From: Duganella sp. BuS-21
GTDB lineage: Bacteria > Pseudomonadota > Gammaproteobacteria > Burkholderiales > Burkholderiaceae_D
DNA length: 64,000 nucleotides
Assembly: GCA_041874725.1 (NCBI GenBank)
Contig: CP097466.1
Location: 4,216,001 to 4,280,000, forward strand
Reading direction: 5' to 3'
Under the pieces are notes generated by a model. It was not told the origin of the DNA, did no database searches, and was given only the letters and a program-made list of their open reading frames with translations. Shown here piece by piece: positions 22,159-31,013 of this stretch (its first letter is position 1; each line of letters starts with the position of its first letter). A program made the position numbers and the translations under genes.

Positions 22159-24963
22159 ATGATCCACAGCCTCACCGCGAACCTGCATCGCTACGTTCTG
22201 CTACTGCTGCTGGCCATCTGCATCGATGCCGGCGCGGCACCAGTCGCCCTCACCGGGCCGGGTATCGATCTCGCCAAGGCCGGCCAACTGTATGTCGATG
22301 GCGGCGAGCCCTATCCGCTCGATGCCACCGGCCTCCCGGGTATGCTTGCAAAGCTGAAGCCTGCATCGGGCGTCGACCTGCTGGGCGGCAGCTACTGGCT
22401 GTATGCGGAACTGCGCAACGACGGCCCGCAGCCGCACTGGGTGATCGACCCGAACGACACGCTGATCGACATCGTCGACATCCAGGTCTACGGTGAAGAT
22501 GGCAGCATCCACCAGATGCTGACCGGTTACCGCCAGCCGCACGCCTACATGCTGCACTACGGCCGCGACATCGACCTGCAGCCGGGCCAGCGCTATCACG
22601 TGCTGATACGCTTCTCCAGTCCCTACTATGCGCGCTCGCCGGTGTTCTCGGTGCTGCAGCGGCCCGCCTACCAGCAACTGGTGGCGAACGAAAACGTGCT
22701 GATTATCGGCTCCATCGGCGCACTGCTGGCGCTCACCGTGTTCAACTTCTTCATCTACTCGATCACGCGCGAGCGTTCGTCGCTGTACTACTCGCTGTAT
22801 GTGCTGTGCTATGCCGTCGCGTGGGGCATGACCTTCCACGTGTCGGCCGACTTGTTCGGCTGGCACAACCTGCACTGGCACTACGTGCCGTTCTTCCTGC
22901 TGCCGGTACTGAGCACGCTGTTCTACGCGACCTTCCTGCGCCTGAAGGAAACCGCGCCGCTGCTGCACAAGCTAAGCCGCATCAACCTGGTGCTGCCACT
23001 GTTGATGCTGCCCAGCTGCTTCATCGCGCTCAGCTATGCCCACACCATCGCCACGGTGGTGATCACGATCTGGATGGTGATGGCGCTCACCAGCGGCATC
23101 GTGGTCTGGCGGCGCGGCTACTACCCGGCGCGCTTCTTCGTGCTGGGCTTCGTGGCGCTGATGGTGCCGGGCCTGTTGATCCTGCCCGCCAACGTGGGCC
23201 TGATACCGGCCGTGGTGGCCAATGCGCAGCTGTTCACGCTATTGGGCGGCACGCTGGACGGCGTGCTGCTGGCGTTCGCCCTCGCCGACCAGATCCGACT
23301 GTTGCGCAACAACCTCGAACAGCGCGTCAACGAACGCACGGCGGAGCTGACGGAGGCCAAGGAGCACGCGGAAATCGTCAGCCGCCATCGCATCGACTTC
23401 CTGTCGGCGATGAGTCACGACATCCGCACGCCGCTGGCCGGGGTGATCGGCATGATCAAGTTCGCCATGCGCGACCAATTATTGCAAGGGCGCACGCAGG
23501 AATACCTGCGCATCGGCCTGCACAACGGCGAGTCGCTGCTGGCCATCCTCAACGACATCCTGGACTTCTCCAAGATCGACGCCGGCCGGCTCACGGTGGA
23601 AACCGTGGACTTCGACCTGATCGCGCTGATCGACGACGCCATCGGCATCCTGCAGCAGCAGGCCGACGCCAAGAGCCTGCTGCTGCGCTACGAGCTGGCG
23701 CTGGACCTGCCGCGTTATGTACGCGGCGATCCGACCCGCCTGCGCCAGATCCTGCTTAACCTGCTGGGCAACGCCATCAAGTTCACCGACCGTGGCGAGG
23801 TGCGGCTGGACGCCGCCGCGCTGCAGGCTGCGGACGGGCGCACCAGCGTCAGCTTCGACATCAGCGACACCGGTCCCGGCATCCCGCCTGAAACGCTGCC
23901 ACGCCTGTTCCGCAAATTCGAGCAAGCCGACCACTCGACCACGCGCCGCTACGGCGGTACCGGGCTGGGACTGGCCATCTGCAAGGAGCTGGTGGAGCTG
24001 ATGGGCGGCTCGATCGCGGCCGAGAGCCGGGTCGGCGCCGGCTCCACCTTCAGCTTCACGCTGCCGCTGTCGCTCGGCATCGCGCCGGCCATCGATCCTT
24101 CGCAGCTACCGCGCAAGGACCATCACGCCTACCGCCTGCGGGTGTTGTGCGCGGAGGACGTGCGCACCAACCAGATCATCGTCAGCACGCTGCTGGAGGG
24201 CATGGGGCACGACATCCGCATCGTCGAAAACGGCCTGCAGGCCTTGCACGCCTTGAGCAGCGCCGCCTACGACCTGGTGCTGATGGACGGACGCATGCCG
24301 ATGATGGACGGCGAGCAGGCCGCGCGCCTGATCCGCGCCGGCGGCAGCGAAGACTATCGCGTGCTCGATCCGGGCATCCCGATCATCGCGCTGACGGCCA
24401 ACGCCAGCGATCATGACCGCGCGCGTTACCTGGCGGTGGGGATGGACGGCTTCCTCAGCAAGCCGGTGGATGAACGGCTGTTGTACGACCAGGTGGAAAA
24501 AGTGATTGCCCAGCACCTGAGCCGTGGCCGCCAGCTGCGCCCAACCGACGCCACGCGGCTGGCGACGGCGCGCATGGACGCGCTGGACCAGCAATTCGGC
24601 GTAGATTCGGCGCCGGCGACGGCGGGCACGCGACCGGCGCCGGATGCGGTGCACATCATGCCGCTGGCCGGGCTATCGCACAAACACATGCAGCGCATCA
24701 CGCAAGCCTTCCTGGACGAAGCGCCACGGCGGCTGGAGACGGCGCGTGCGGCGGTCGTGGCCGGCAACAGCGGCGCGGCGGCGGCGGCCATCCACGCACT
24801 CAAAGGCAGCGCCGGCTACCTCAACTCGACGCACCTGCACTCGCTCTGCCACGCGATGGAAGCGGCCGCCACCTCGGGCGACCTGACGCAAGTGAACGCC
24901 ATGCTGCCGGACGTCGAAGCCGCTCTCGACAAAGCCTGCACCGACCTGCGCAGCGCCGCCTGA
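22159..24963 (+). CDS. 7TMR-DISM hybrid histidine kinase with REC and Hpt
   Basis: The sensor (about 934 aa) starts with a signal peptide (MIHSLTANLHRYVLLLLLAI). A periplasmic 7TMR-DISM extracellular domain (about 35-175) and seven TM helices (about 185-395) follow, then HisKA (SHDIRTP, His420), HATPase (GNAIKF, GGTGLGL), a receiver (LMDGRMP, Asp710) and a C-terminal Hpt (HALKGSAGY, His879). DISM sensors are thought to bind carbohydrate-like ligands; that is family knowledge. ATG 22159 is favoured because the signal peptide begins there, with ATG 22126 as an alternative. The stop codon lies inside a 74-bp perfect palindrome. No response regulator is adjacent. Confidence 0.92.
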   Translation: MIHSLTANLHRYVLLLLLAICIDAGAAPVALTGPGIDLAKAGQLYVDGGEPYPLDATGLPGMLAKLKPASGVDLLGGSYWLYAELRNDGPQPHWVIDPNDTLIDIVDIQVYGEDGSIHQMLTGYRQPHAYMLHYGRDIDLQPGQRYHVLIRFSSPYYARSPVFSVLQRPAYQQLVANENVLIIGSIGALLALTVFNFFIYSITRERSSLYYSLYVLCYAVAWGMTFHVSADLFGWHNLHWHYVPFFLLPVLSTLFYATFLRLKETAPLLHKLSRINLVLPLLMLPSCFIALSYAHTIATVVITIWMVMALTSGIVVWRRGYYPARFFVLGFVALMVPGLLILPANVGLIPAVVANAQLFTLLGGTLDGVLLAFALADQIRLLRNNLEQRVNERTAELTEAKEHAEIVSRHRIDFLSAMSHDIRTPLAGVIGMIKFAMRDQLLQGRTQEYLRIGLHNGESLLAILNDILDFSKIDAGRLTVETVDFDLIALIDDAIGILQQQADAKSLLLRYELALDLPRYVRGDPTRLRQILLNLLGNAIKFTDRGEVRLDAAALQAADGRTSVSFDISDTGPGIPPETLPRLFRKFEQADHSTTRRYGGTGLGLAICKELVELMGGSIAAESRVGAGSTFSFTLPLSLGIAPAIDPSQLPRKDHHAYRLRVLCAEDVRTNQIIVSTLLEGMGHDIRIVENGLQALHALSSAAYDLVLMDGRMPMMDGEQAARLIRAGGSEDYRVLDPGIPIIALTANASDHDRARYLAVGMDGFLSKPVDERLLYDQVEKVIAQHLSRGRQLRPTDATRLATARMDALDQQFGVDSAPATAGTRPAPDAVHIMPLAGLSHKHMQRITQAFLDEAPRRLETARAAVVAGNSGAAAAAIHALKGSAGYLNSTHLHSLCHAMEAAATSGDLTQVNAMLPDVEAALDKACTDLRSAA

Positions 24964-25034
24964 TTCGGGGTCAGTTCCGACATTCGGACATTTCGCGTGC
25001 GAAATGTCCGAATGTCGGAACTGACCCCGAATCA
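24961..25034. repeat. 74-bp perfect palindrome (36-bp arms, 2-nt loop)
   Basis: The left arm begins TGATTCGGGGTCAGTTCCGA and its exact reverse complement ends at 25034; only GT at the centre is unpaired. The first three bases are the stop codon of the preceding kinase gene. As RNA it would fold into a very long hairpin. No U-run follows. It does not match the other REP-like elements of this window. Confidence 0.97.
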
Positions 25035-25204
25035 CGAATTACATGAATTGCAGATGAAATTCGTCCCGGCCGAGCGGCGCCGGCGCCTGCCCTTTTCTGA
25101 TGCCTGTCATCGCACGCTCCTACAAGGCCACGGCGCGTGCGCCTACTTTCTCCGCCGCTGGGACGGCTTAGCATGTGTCTACAAACTTCATAAGGAGACC
25201 CATC

Positions 25205-25540
25205 ATGAGCCAACCAAACAAACCCAGCGAAAAAGGCTTCAAGCCCGGCGCCAACATGCCGAGGGAGGGCTACGATCCGCAGCGCCAAGGCATGTCGCAA
25301 AGCGGCAACCACGCCACCGGCGACGTCGCCAACGACACGCCGGGGAACCAACAGCAAGTGCTGAAAGACGACCAGCCAGCCCAGTCCGAACAGGCGCTGC
25401 GCCAGGATAACCAGGGCCGCGCCGATCTGCGCAACCAGCAAAGCGCTGCCGCTGCCGCCACCGCCGCCACGCATCGCGACAAGAATGCCGGCGCACGCGG
25501 CGACAGCTACACCGACAACAATCGCTCCGACAAAAGCTGA
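25205..25540 (+). CDS. Small hydrophilic, probably disordered protein
   Basis: A 111-aa product starting MSQPNKPSEKGFKPGANMPR, after a good ribosome site (AAGGAG, 25194-25199). It is rich in Gln, Asn, Asp, Ala and Gly, has almost no hydrophobic residues, no cysteine and no signal peptide, and ends in NNRSDKS. The make-up resembles stress-associated hydrophilic proteins, but no named family is recognised. It lies between a long palindrome and the XRE-cupin regulator. Its codon use is like its neighbours, so it is probably a real gene. Confidence 0.65.
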   Translation: MSQPNKPSEKGFKPGANMPREGYDPQRQGMSQSGNHATGDVANDTPGNQQQVLKDDQPAQSEQALRQDNQGRADLRNQQSAAAAATAATHRDKNAGARGDSYTDNNRSDKS

Positions 25541-25582
25541 TTCCAGTTTACTGGACATGGATTTCCTGTAAAATGGAAATCC

Positions 25583-26173
25583 ATGGACATCAACCTTTTG
25601 ATTGCCCGCCGTGTGCGGGAACTACGCGATAACCAGGGCCTCTCGCTTGACGCCCTGGCGACGCGCAGCGGCGTCAGCCGCTCCAATATCTCGCTGATCG
25701 AACGCGGCGAGAGCAGCCCCACCGCCGCCGTGCTGGATAAACTGGCCAGCGCGCTCGGCGTGGCGCTGGCCGCGCTGTTCGAGGACAAGGGTGCGCCGCA
25801 AGACGCGCCCTCGCCGCTCGCGCGCGTGGCCGAGCAGCCGGTGTGGACCGATCCGGCCTCCGGCTACATGCGCCGCAGCCTGTCGCCGGCCGTGCCTTCT
25901 CCGCTGCAACTGGTGGACGTGGTGTTCCCCGCCGGCCAGCGGGTAGCTTATGACAGCGTGCCGCACAATGCCGACATTCATCAGCAGGTGTGGATGATCG
26001 AAGGCACGATGGACATCAGCGTCGGCGAACAGCACTGGCGCCTGGAGGCCGGCGATACGCTGGCCATGCGCCTCGACCGTCACATCGTCTATCGCAATCC
26101 CACGGGCCGACAGGCGCGCTACCTGGTCGCGCTGACTACGCAAGCCATGCCGGCGAACCGGAGAAACCCATGA
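25583..26173 (+). CDS. XRE-family transcriptional regulator with cupin domain
   Basis: The 196-aa regulator has an N-terminal helix-turn-helix (about 8-62, LDALATRSGVSRSNISLIERG) and a C-terminal cupin barrel (about 105-185, including HQQVWMIEGTMDISVGEQHW). Such XRE-cupin proteins usually control small metabolic or detoxification operons in response to a small ligand bound in the barrel. The stop overlaps the ATG of the acetyltransferase gene (ATGA), so the pair is one operon. The start is preceded by GTAAAATGGAAATCC rather than a strong SD. Autoregulation is likely but not shown. Confidence 0.9.
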   Translation: MDINLLIARRVRELRDNQGLSLDALATRSGVSRSNISLIERGESSPTAAVLDKLASALGVALAALFEDKGAPQDAPSPLARVAEQPVWTDPASGYMRRSLSPAVPSPLQLVDVVFPAGQRVAYDSVPHNADIHQQVWMIEGTMDISVGEQHWRLEAGDTLAMRLDRHIVYRNPTGRQARYLVALTTQAMPANRRNP

Positions 26174-26730
26174 CCGCCACGTCCTCCATTACCGTGCGCC
26201 GCGTCAGCGCGGAAGAAGCCCTGCATGACGCCACGCGCGGCGAGCCGCTGGCCGCCGCACTCACCGACATCCTGATCAACTGCGTGGAAGGCGGCGCCTC
26301 GGTCAGCTTCATGCTGCCGCTGCCGCGCACACATGCGCTGGCGTTCTGGCGCGGCGCGCTGGAAGGCGCAGCGCGCGGCGAGCGTGTGCTGCTGGTGGCG
26401 GAAACCGGAGACGGCCGCATCGTCGGTACCGTGCAACTGGTCACCGCCCAACCGGACAATCAGCCGCACCGCGCCGACGTCGCCAAGATGCTGGTGCACC
26501 GCGACGCCCGCCGCCAAGGCGTAGCCGCACAGTTGCTGACCGCCGTCGACCAGGCCGCGCGCGCGGAGAAAAAAACCGTGCTGGTGCTCGACACCGTCAC
26601 CGGCAGCGATGCCGAGCGGCTGTACCAGCGCGCCGGTTGGCAGTTGGTCGGCGTGGTGCCCAATTTTGCACTGATGCCGGACGGCGCCTACTGCGGCACG
26701 ACCTTTTTTCACAAACAACTGCCGGTGTAA
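26170..26730 (+). CDS. GNAT-family N-acetyltransferase
   Basis: The 186-aa product has a GNAT fold. The acetyl-CoA binding segment is VAKMLVHRDARRQGVAAQLL (RRQGVA is the Q/RxxGxA loop), and the C-terminal AERLYQRAGWQLVGVVPNFA block is typical of small-molecule acetyltransferases. The substrate is unknown. ATG 26170 overlaps the stop of the XRE-cupin regulator by 4 bp, which suggests the regulator controls this enzyme. The HD-domain gene starts 8 bp downstream and may be co-transcribed. Confidence 0.9.
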   Translation: MTATSSITVRRVSAEEALHDATRGEPLAAALTDILINCVEGGASVSFMLPLPRTHALAFWRGALEGAARGERVLLVAETGDGRIVGTVQLVTAQPDNQPHRADVAKMLVHRDARRQGVAAQLLTAVDQAARAEKKTVLVLDTVTGSDAERLYQRAGWQLVGVVPNFALMPDGAYCGTTFFHKQLPV

Positions 26731-26738
26731 AATGTCTC

Positions 26739-27380
26739 ATGGCCCGATCACAACCTGAACACCGCGCCTGGGTGCGCATGCCATCCGGCCGCCGGCTGGA
26801 CCTGCTCGATCCCACGCCTTTCGACTGGGACGACAGCGATCTCGCGCTCGGCCTCGCCCGCACCTACCGCTGGGGCGGACATTCCGCCTGGCCATTGCCG
26901 CTATCGGTGGCGCAGCATTCGCTCACCGTGATGCACGTGCGCGCTGCAGCCTGCGCCGCCGCCGGCCTCACGCTATCGCCCATCTCCGCCCTGCGCGAAC
27001 TGCTGCACGACGCCGAAGAAGGCCTGCTCGGCTTCGACTGCCTGTCGCCGCTGAAACCCTTCATGGGCGACGCCTTTAGCGCCCTGACATTAAAACTGGA
27101 AGCCGCCGTGTTCCTGCGCTACGGCCTGCCGCGCTGGACGCCCAAGGAGCACGCCGCCCACAAACTGGCCGACCGCCTGGCCGCCGCCAGCGAGGCGGTG
27201 CACGTGGCCGGCTGGTCGGCGCAGGAAGTCCAGCAAACCTTGAAGATCACCGTACCGCCGCTGAGCGACGACCCGTTGCACGCCATCTACGGCGGCACTG
27301 CCTGGGAACCATGGCCGCCCGCCCTCGCCGCCCGCCGCTTTCTGGAACAGCTCGACAGACTGAAAACGCAGGTATCATAA
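26739..27380 (+). CDS. HD-domain phosphohydrolase
   Basis: The 213-aa product has the metal-binding pattern of the HD superfamily: an early QHS histidine, then the ELLHDAEEGLLGFD doublet, and a later Asp in ADRLAAAS. The YfbR-like order of QHS ... HD ... D suggests a nucleotide or phosphomonoester hydrolase; the substrate cannot be assigned. The start reads MARSQPEHRAWVRMPSG and is chosen because the upstream extension lies inside the GNAT gene. It is probably the third gene of the XRE-GNAT operon. Confidence 0.78.
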   Translation: MARSQPEHRAWVRMPSGRRLDLLDPTPFDWDDSDLALGLARTYRWGGHSAWPLPLSVAQHSLTVMHVRAAACAAAGLTLSPISALRELLHDAEEGLLGFDCLSPLKPFMGDAFSALTLKLEAAVFLRYGLPRWTPKEHAAHKLADRLAAASEAVHVAGWSAQEVQQTLKITVPPLSDDPLHAIYGGTAWEPWPPALAARRFLEQLDRLKTQVS

Positions 27381-27478
27381 TCCCGCCTTTACAATCATTT
27401 ACTAAAATTAACTTCTAATTCAGGCGACGTTCCTGCAATCATGTTTGCCTCGAAGCTCGCCCCCATTTAAGGAACCCC

Positions 27479-27634
27479 ATGCGTCACCGTATACTTGCTG
27501 CCGTCCTCCTTGCCTCCGCCATCGCCGGCTGCGCCGACATCCCTGTCCCGCCGCAAAGCTCGACCACCACCGTCTCCTGCACCACCGAAGAACCAAGCAC
27601 CGGCAACCGCGTGGGCAAGAAGCGCTGCAGCTGA
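27479..27634 (+). CDS. Small lipoprotein
   Basis: A 51-aa precursor starting MRHRILAAVLLASAIAGCAD; the lipobox AIAGC puts the lipidated Cys at residue 18. The mature part is about 33 residues, with two further cysteines and a basic, glycine-containing C-terminus (TGNRVGKKRCS). The function is unknown. Such tiny lipoproteins are common in this bacterial group. The evidence is the clear type II signal peptide and the correct spacing to a GGAACC ribosome-site-like sequence. Confidence 0.7.
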   Translation: MRHRILAAVLLASAIAGCADIPVPPQSSTTTVSCTTEEPSTGNRVGKKRCS

Positions 27635-27718
27635 CCCACTTCCTATACCTTCGTATAACTATACGAATCGGGCGAGGTTGACGAGAATGCATTCATCAAC
27701 CTCATCTGGAGCCCGACC

Positions 27719-28342
27719 ATGCATACCGCCTCTATCGTCATCGCCGATGTTCACCCGCTGATCCGCGCCGGCATGGCCTCCCTGATTGAATCCGATGGCA
27801 AGTTCACGCTGCTCGGCCAGGCCAGCAACGGCAGCCAGGCGGTCGAGATGTGCGAGCGCCTGCAGCCCGATCTGCTACTGATGGACCTGAACATGCCCGA
27901 TTGCGACGGCGTCGAAGCCATCGGCCGCATACGCGCCCGTCAGCCGCACGCCAAGGTCATCATCCTCAGCGGCCACGACGGCGAGGATGATGTCGACCGC
28001 AGCATGCGTGCCGGCGCCCACGCCTACATGCTGAAAAACGCTGCGCTGGCCGACCTGATGACCTGCATCCACGCGGTGCTGCAAGGCCGCAAGTTCATGA
28101 TGCCGGAACTGGCGCTCAAACTCGCCAGCCGCATCCACGGCAACCAGTTGACGCCGCGCGAACGCGATATCCTGGTGTACCTGGCCAGCGGCATGAGCAA
28201 CAAGCTGATTGCGCGCGCCGCCGACATCGGCGTCGGCACGGTCAAGTTCCACGTCAAGAGCATCATGGCCAAACTCAACGTCTGCACCCGCACGGAAGCG
28301 GCCATGGTGGCGGCCAAGCGCGGCCTGGTGCATCTGAATTAA
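27719..28342 (+). CDS. NarL/FixJ-type response regulator (first of two paralogues)
   Basis: The 207-aa regulator has a receiver domain (about 4-120, phosphoacceptor Asp56 in LLMDLNMPD, Lys near 106) and a LuxR-type helix-turn-helix (about 140-205, LTPRERDILVYLASGMSNKLIA). The acidic pair at the start of the receiver reads ADVHP instead of ADDHP, so one acidic residue is lost. The C-terminal half is strikingly similar to the regulator at 30390, including GTVKFHVKSIMAKLNV. No kinase is adjacent; the kinase at 29662 could serve both regulators (inference). Confidence 0.92.
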   Translation: MHTASIVIADVHPLIRAGMASLIESDGKFTLLGQASNGSQAVEMCERLQPDLLLMDLNMPDCDGVEAIGRIRARQPHAKVIILSGHDGEDDVDRSMRAGAHAYMLKNAALADLMTCIHAVLQGRKFMMPELALKLASRIHGNQLTPRERDILVYLASGMSNKLIARAADIGVGTVKFHVKSIMAKLNVCTRTEAAMVAAKRGLVHLN

Positions 28343-28377
28343 ACACGGCCGGCTTATCTTCAGGCGGGGGCGCCGCG

Positions 28378-28639
28378 CTACGCCTTTCGCTAACATCGGC
28401 CCTGTGCACCTTCTTCGCGCCATTCCAGCTTGCGCACCCTGCGGCCACCGTCAAGTACGACAGCAGCGCAACCAGCGCCCAGGCTACCCGTGCCCAGCTG
28501 CTGCAACAGGCGGCGCAGCACTGGATCATCGCCGCTGCGCACATCGCTTTCCCAGGCTTCGGGCATATTCCGCCAGCGCCAGGGCGAGTACCAATGGCTG
28601 CCGCTTAACCATGACGAGTCACCATCGCCTCAGCCTTAA
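28378..28639 (+). pseudogene. Frameshifted C-terminal remnant of an MBL-fold metallo-hydrolase
   Basis: No intact gene spans this gap, but one reading frame gives HPAATVKYDS and AQHWIIAAAHIAFPGFGHI, the C-terminal signature of MBL-fold hydrolases. The match then continues one base out of frame as RQRQGEYQWLPL before a stop at 28637-28639. A single extra C near 28571 explains the shift. The N-terminal metal-binding half (HxHxDH) is absent. The remnant lies between the response regulator and the chloroperoxidase-like hydrolase, so these genes probably replaced or disrupted an older one. Confidence 0.75.
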
Positions 28640-28728
28640 GTAAGAGCTAGCCTTTTGGCAGGAGCCTTCCTATCGTGCGCTGCTTACACTGCACTCGCAG
28701 CATCCATTCACCCATACAGGAGCACCCA

Positions 28729-29574
28729 ATGTCCCATAGCAAACTGAAGGTCGACAGCGTCACCACCGAAGACGGCACCCGCATCCACTTTAAAGACTGG
28801 GGCAGCGGCCCGGCCGTCGTCTTCAGCCACGGCTGGCCGCTGCAGGGCGACGCCTGGGAAGACCAGATGATCTTCCTGGCCAGCAAAGGCTACCGCGTGA
28901 TCGCCCACGACCGCCGCGGTCACGGCCTGTCGAGCCAGCCATGGAAGGGCAACGACATGGATACCTACGCCGACGACCTGGCCACCCTGCTCAACGCCCT
29001 CGACATCAAGCAAGCCACCCTGGTCGGCCACTCCACCGGCGGCGGCGAAGTGGCGCGTTACATCGGCCGTCACGGCACCGCGCGCGTGGCCAAGGCAGTG
29101 CTGGTGGGCGCCGTGCCGCCGCAGATGCTCAAGACGGAAACGAATCCGGACGGCCTGCCGCTGGCGGTGTTCGACGGCATCCGCGAAGGCGTGCTGAAGG
29201 ACCGCTCGCAGTTCTTCAAGGACCTGACCATCCCGTTCTACGGCTACAACCGTCCGGGCGCCAAAGAGTCGCAAGGCGTACGCGATACCTTCTGGCTGCA
29301 AGGCATGCAGTGCGGCATCAAGAACGCGTATGACTGCATCAAGCAATTCTCCGAGACCGACTTCACCGAAGACCTGAAGAAGATCGACGTGCCGACCCTG
29401 ATCGTGCATGGCGGCGACGACCAGATCGTGCCGATCGGCGCTTCGGCCCATGCCGCCGTCAAGCTGGTGAAGAACGCCACGCTGAAAGTGTACGAAGGTG
29501 CGCCGCACGGCCTGCCGACCACCCACAAGGACCAGTTGAACGCCGACCTGCTGGATTTCCTGCAGTCGAAGTAA
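28729..29574 (+). CDS. Alpha/beta hydrolase, non-heme chloroperoxidase type
   Basis: The 281-aa enzyme has the oxyanion segment SHGWPL (residues 34-39), the nucleophile elbow GHSTGG with Ser102, an acid in HGGDDQIVP and the catalytic His in GAPHGL. This is the complete triad of cofactor-free haloperoxidase/perhydrolase-type esterases. An N-terminal signal peptide is absent, so it is cytosolic. ATG 28729 follows CAGGAG. The sensor kinase at 29662 and YcaC-like hydrolase at 31014 are neighbours, a set often met together in related genomes. The natural substrate is unknown. Confidence 0.9.
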   Translation: MSHSKLKVDSVTTEDGTRIHFKDWGSGPAVVFSHGWPLQGDAWEDQMIFLASKGYRVIAHDRRGHGLSSQPWKGNDMDTYADDLATLLNALDIKQATLVGHSTGGGEVARYIGRHGTARVAKAVLVGAVPPQMLKTETNPDGLPLAVFDGIREGVLKDRSQFFKDLTIPFYGYNRPGAKESQGVRDTFWLQGMQCGIKNAYDCIKQFSETDFTEDLKKIDVPTLIVHGGDDQIVPIGASAHAAVKLVKNATLKVYEGAPHGLPTTHKDQLNADLLDFLQSK

Positions 29575-29661
29575 CCCTATAGGGTAATCCGGCACCTGCA
29601 ACTATGCCGGATTTTCCCCGCTGGCCCTATGCTGCATGATGCGTGCTGACCTAACACCATC

Positions 29662-30411
29662 GTGGATAGCCATATGGCCAGCCTTGCTCACCATCCCGAC
29701 CTACGCCCGGCCCGCATCAATGCGCTGGGCGAATTCGCCGCCTCCATCGCCCATGAAGTGAAGCAGCCGCTGGCGGCCGTCAAGCTCAACGCCGAAGCCT
29801 GCATGAAGCTGCTGGAACGCGATCCGCCCCGCATCAGCGAGGCGTGCGCCGCCTTGCGCGTGGTGTTGCTGGCCAGCGTGGCGGCCGGCGATATGGTCCG
29901 CAGCCTGCAAAGCATGGCCTGCCAGCGCGCACCTCTGCGCACCACCTTCTTCCTCGACGATGCCGTGCGCGACGTGCTGCAACTGCTGCGCGGCGAGCTG
30001 CGCCAGCACGGCCTCGCCCTCCACGAGCAGTTGACGCTCGACAGCGTCCAGCTGCAAGCCGACCGCGTACAGCTGATGCAGGTCATGATGAATTTGCTGA
30101 TGAACGCCATCGAGGCGTTGAAGGAGGTCGACGCCGATCGACGCGCCATCACGCTGCGCACGGCGCTGGTCGATGGCGCCGCGCACATCAGCGTGGAAGA
30201 CAAGGGCCCCGGCATACCGGCAGCGCTGACGGAACGCATCTACGCACCGTGGTTCTCGACACGGCCGGACGGCACCGGCATGGGCCTGGCGATCTGCAAC
30301 AGCATCGTCCAGGCCCATGGCGGGCGCCTATGGCACACGTCGGATCACCACGGCACAGCTTTTCACCTCAGCTTCAAGGAGTACACCTTATGGACCCCAT
30401 CTCGATCCTGA
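29662..30411 (+). CDS. Soluble sensorless histidine kinase
   Basis: The 249-aa kinase consists only of the transmitter: a HisKA-type motif FAASIAHEVKQPLAAVKLNAE with His31, then HATPase with N box (MNLLMNAIEAL), D box (DKGPGIP) and G2 box (GTGMGLAIC). It resembles the C-terminal half of FixL-type kinases. There is no sensing domain or TM segment, so the signal must come through a partner. It begins with GTG. It overlaps the response regulator start at 30390 by 22 bp, so the two form a translationally coupled pair. Confidence 0.9.
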   Translation: MDSHMASLAHHPDLRPARINALGEFAASIAHEVKQPLAAVKLNAEACMKLLERDPPRISEACAALRVVLLASVAAGDMVRSLQSMACQRAPLRTTFFLDDAVRDVLQLLRGELRQHGLALHEQLTLDSVQLQADRVQLMQVMMNLLMNAIEALKEVDADRRAITLRTALVDGAAHISVEDKGPGIPAALTERIYAPWFSTRPDGTGMGLAICNSIVQAHGGRLWHTSDHHGTAFHLSFKEYTLWTPSRS

Positions 30412-31013
30412 TCGCGGACGATCACCCCCTGATACTGGCCGGCTTGAGCACGCTGCTCGGCGCCATGCCGGAATTCCGCCTGGTGGCGCAAGCGACCGAC
30501 GGCCTGCAGGCGGTGGCGCTGTACCGCCAGCACCGCCCGGACGTGGTCATCATGGACCTCGGCATGCCGCACCTGAACGGCGTCGACGCCATCGAGCAGA
30601 TCCGCGCCGAGGACGCCAGCGCCAGCGTCGTCATTCTCACCACCCACCAGGGCGATGAGGACGTCTACCGTGGCCTGCGCGCGGGCGCCAAGGCCTATCT
30701 GCTGAAGGACGGCGCCACCGACCAGTTGGTCGATTGCCTGCGCACCGTGGCCAGCGGCCAGCAATACCTGCCTGCCGCCGTCGCCAGCAAGCTGGCCGAA
30801 CGCAAGGCCGGCAGCCAGCTGTCGCGACGCGAGCTGGAAATCCTGGCCCATCTCGCCACCGGCAAAAGCAACAAGATGATCGCGCGCAGCGCCGACATCG
30901 AAGTCGGCACCGTGAAATTCCACGTCAATAACATCCTGGCCAAGCTCAATGTTGCAAGCCGCACCGAAGCCGCCACCGTGGCGGCCCGGCGCGGCCTGCT
31001 CAGCGTGTTCTGA
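30390..31013 (+). CDS. NarL/FixJ-type response regulator (partner of the kinase at 29662)
   Basis: The 207-aa regulator has an intact receiver (ADDHP acid pair, Asp56 in IMDLGMP, Lys in LLKDG) and a LuxR-type DNA-binding domain (LSRRELEILAHLATGKSNKMIA). ATG 30390 follows AAGGAG (30376-30381), within the 3' end of the kinase gene. It is a paralogue of the regulator at 27719. Its likely targets are the flanking hydrolase genes, which is inference from synteny only. The gene abuts the convergent YcaC-like gene with no intervening base. Confidence 0.93.
   Translation: MDPISILIADDHPLILAGLSTLLGAMPEFRLVAQATDGLQAVALYRQHRPDVVIMDLGMPHLNGVDAIEQIRAEDASASVVILTTHQGDEDVYRGLRAGAKAYLLKDGATDQLVDCLRTVASGQQYLPAAVASKLAERKAGSQLSRRELEILAHLATGKSNKMIARSADIEVGTVKFHVNNILAKLNVASRTEAATVAARRGLLSVF

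Noticed and set aside
28275..28544. Minus-strand frame with a lipobox-like segment (TVAAGC)
   Set aside because: It is antisense to the MBL-hydrolase remnant, which explains the coding-like pattern better. No ribosome site is seen.
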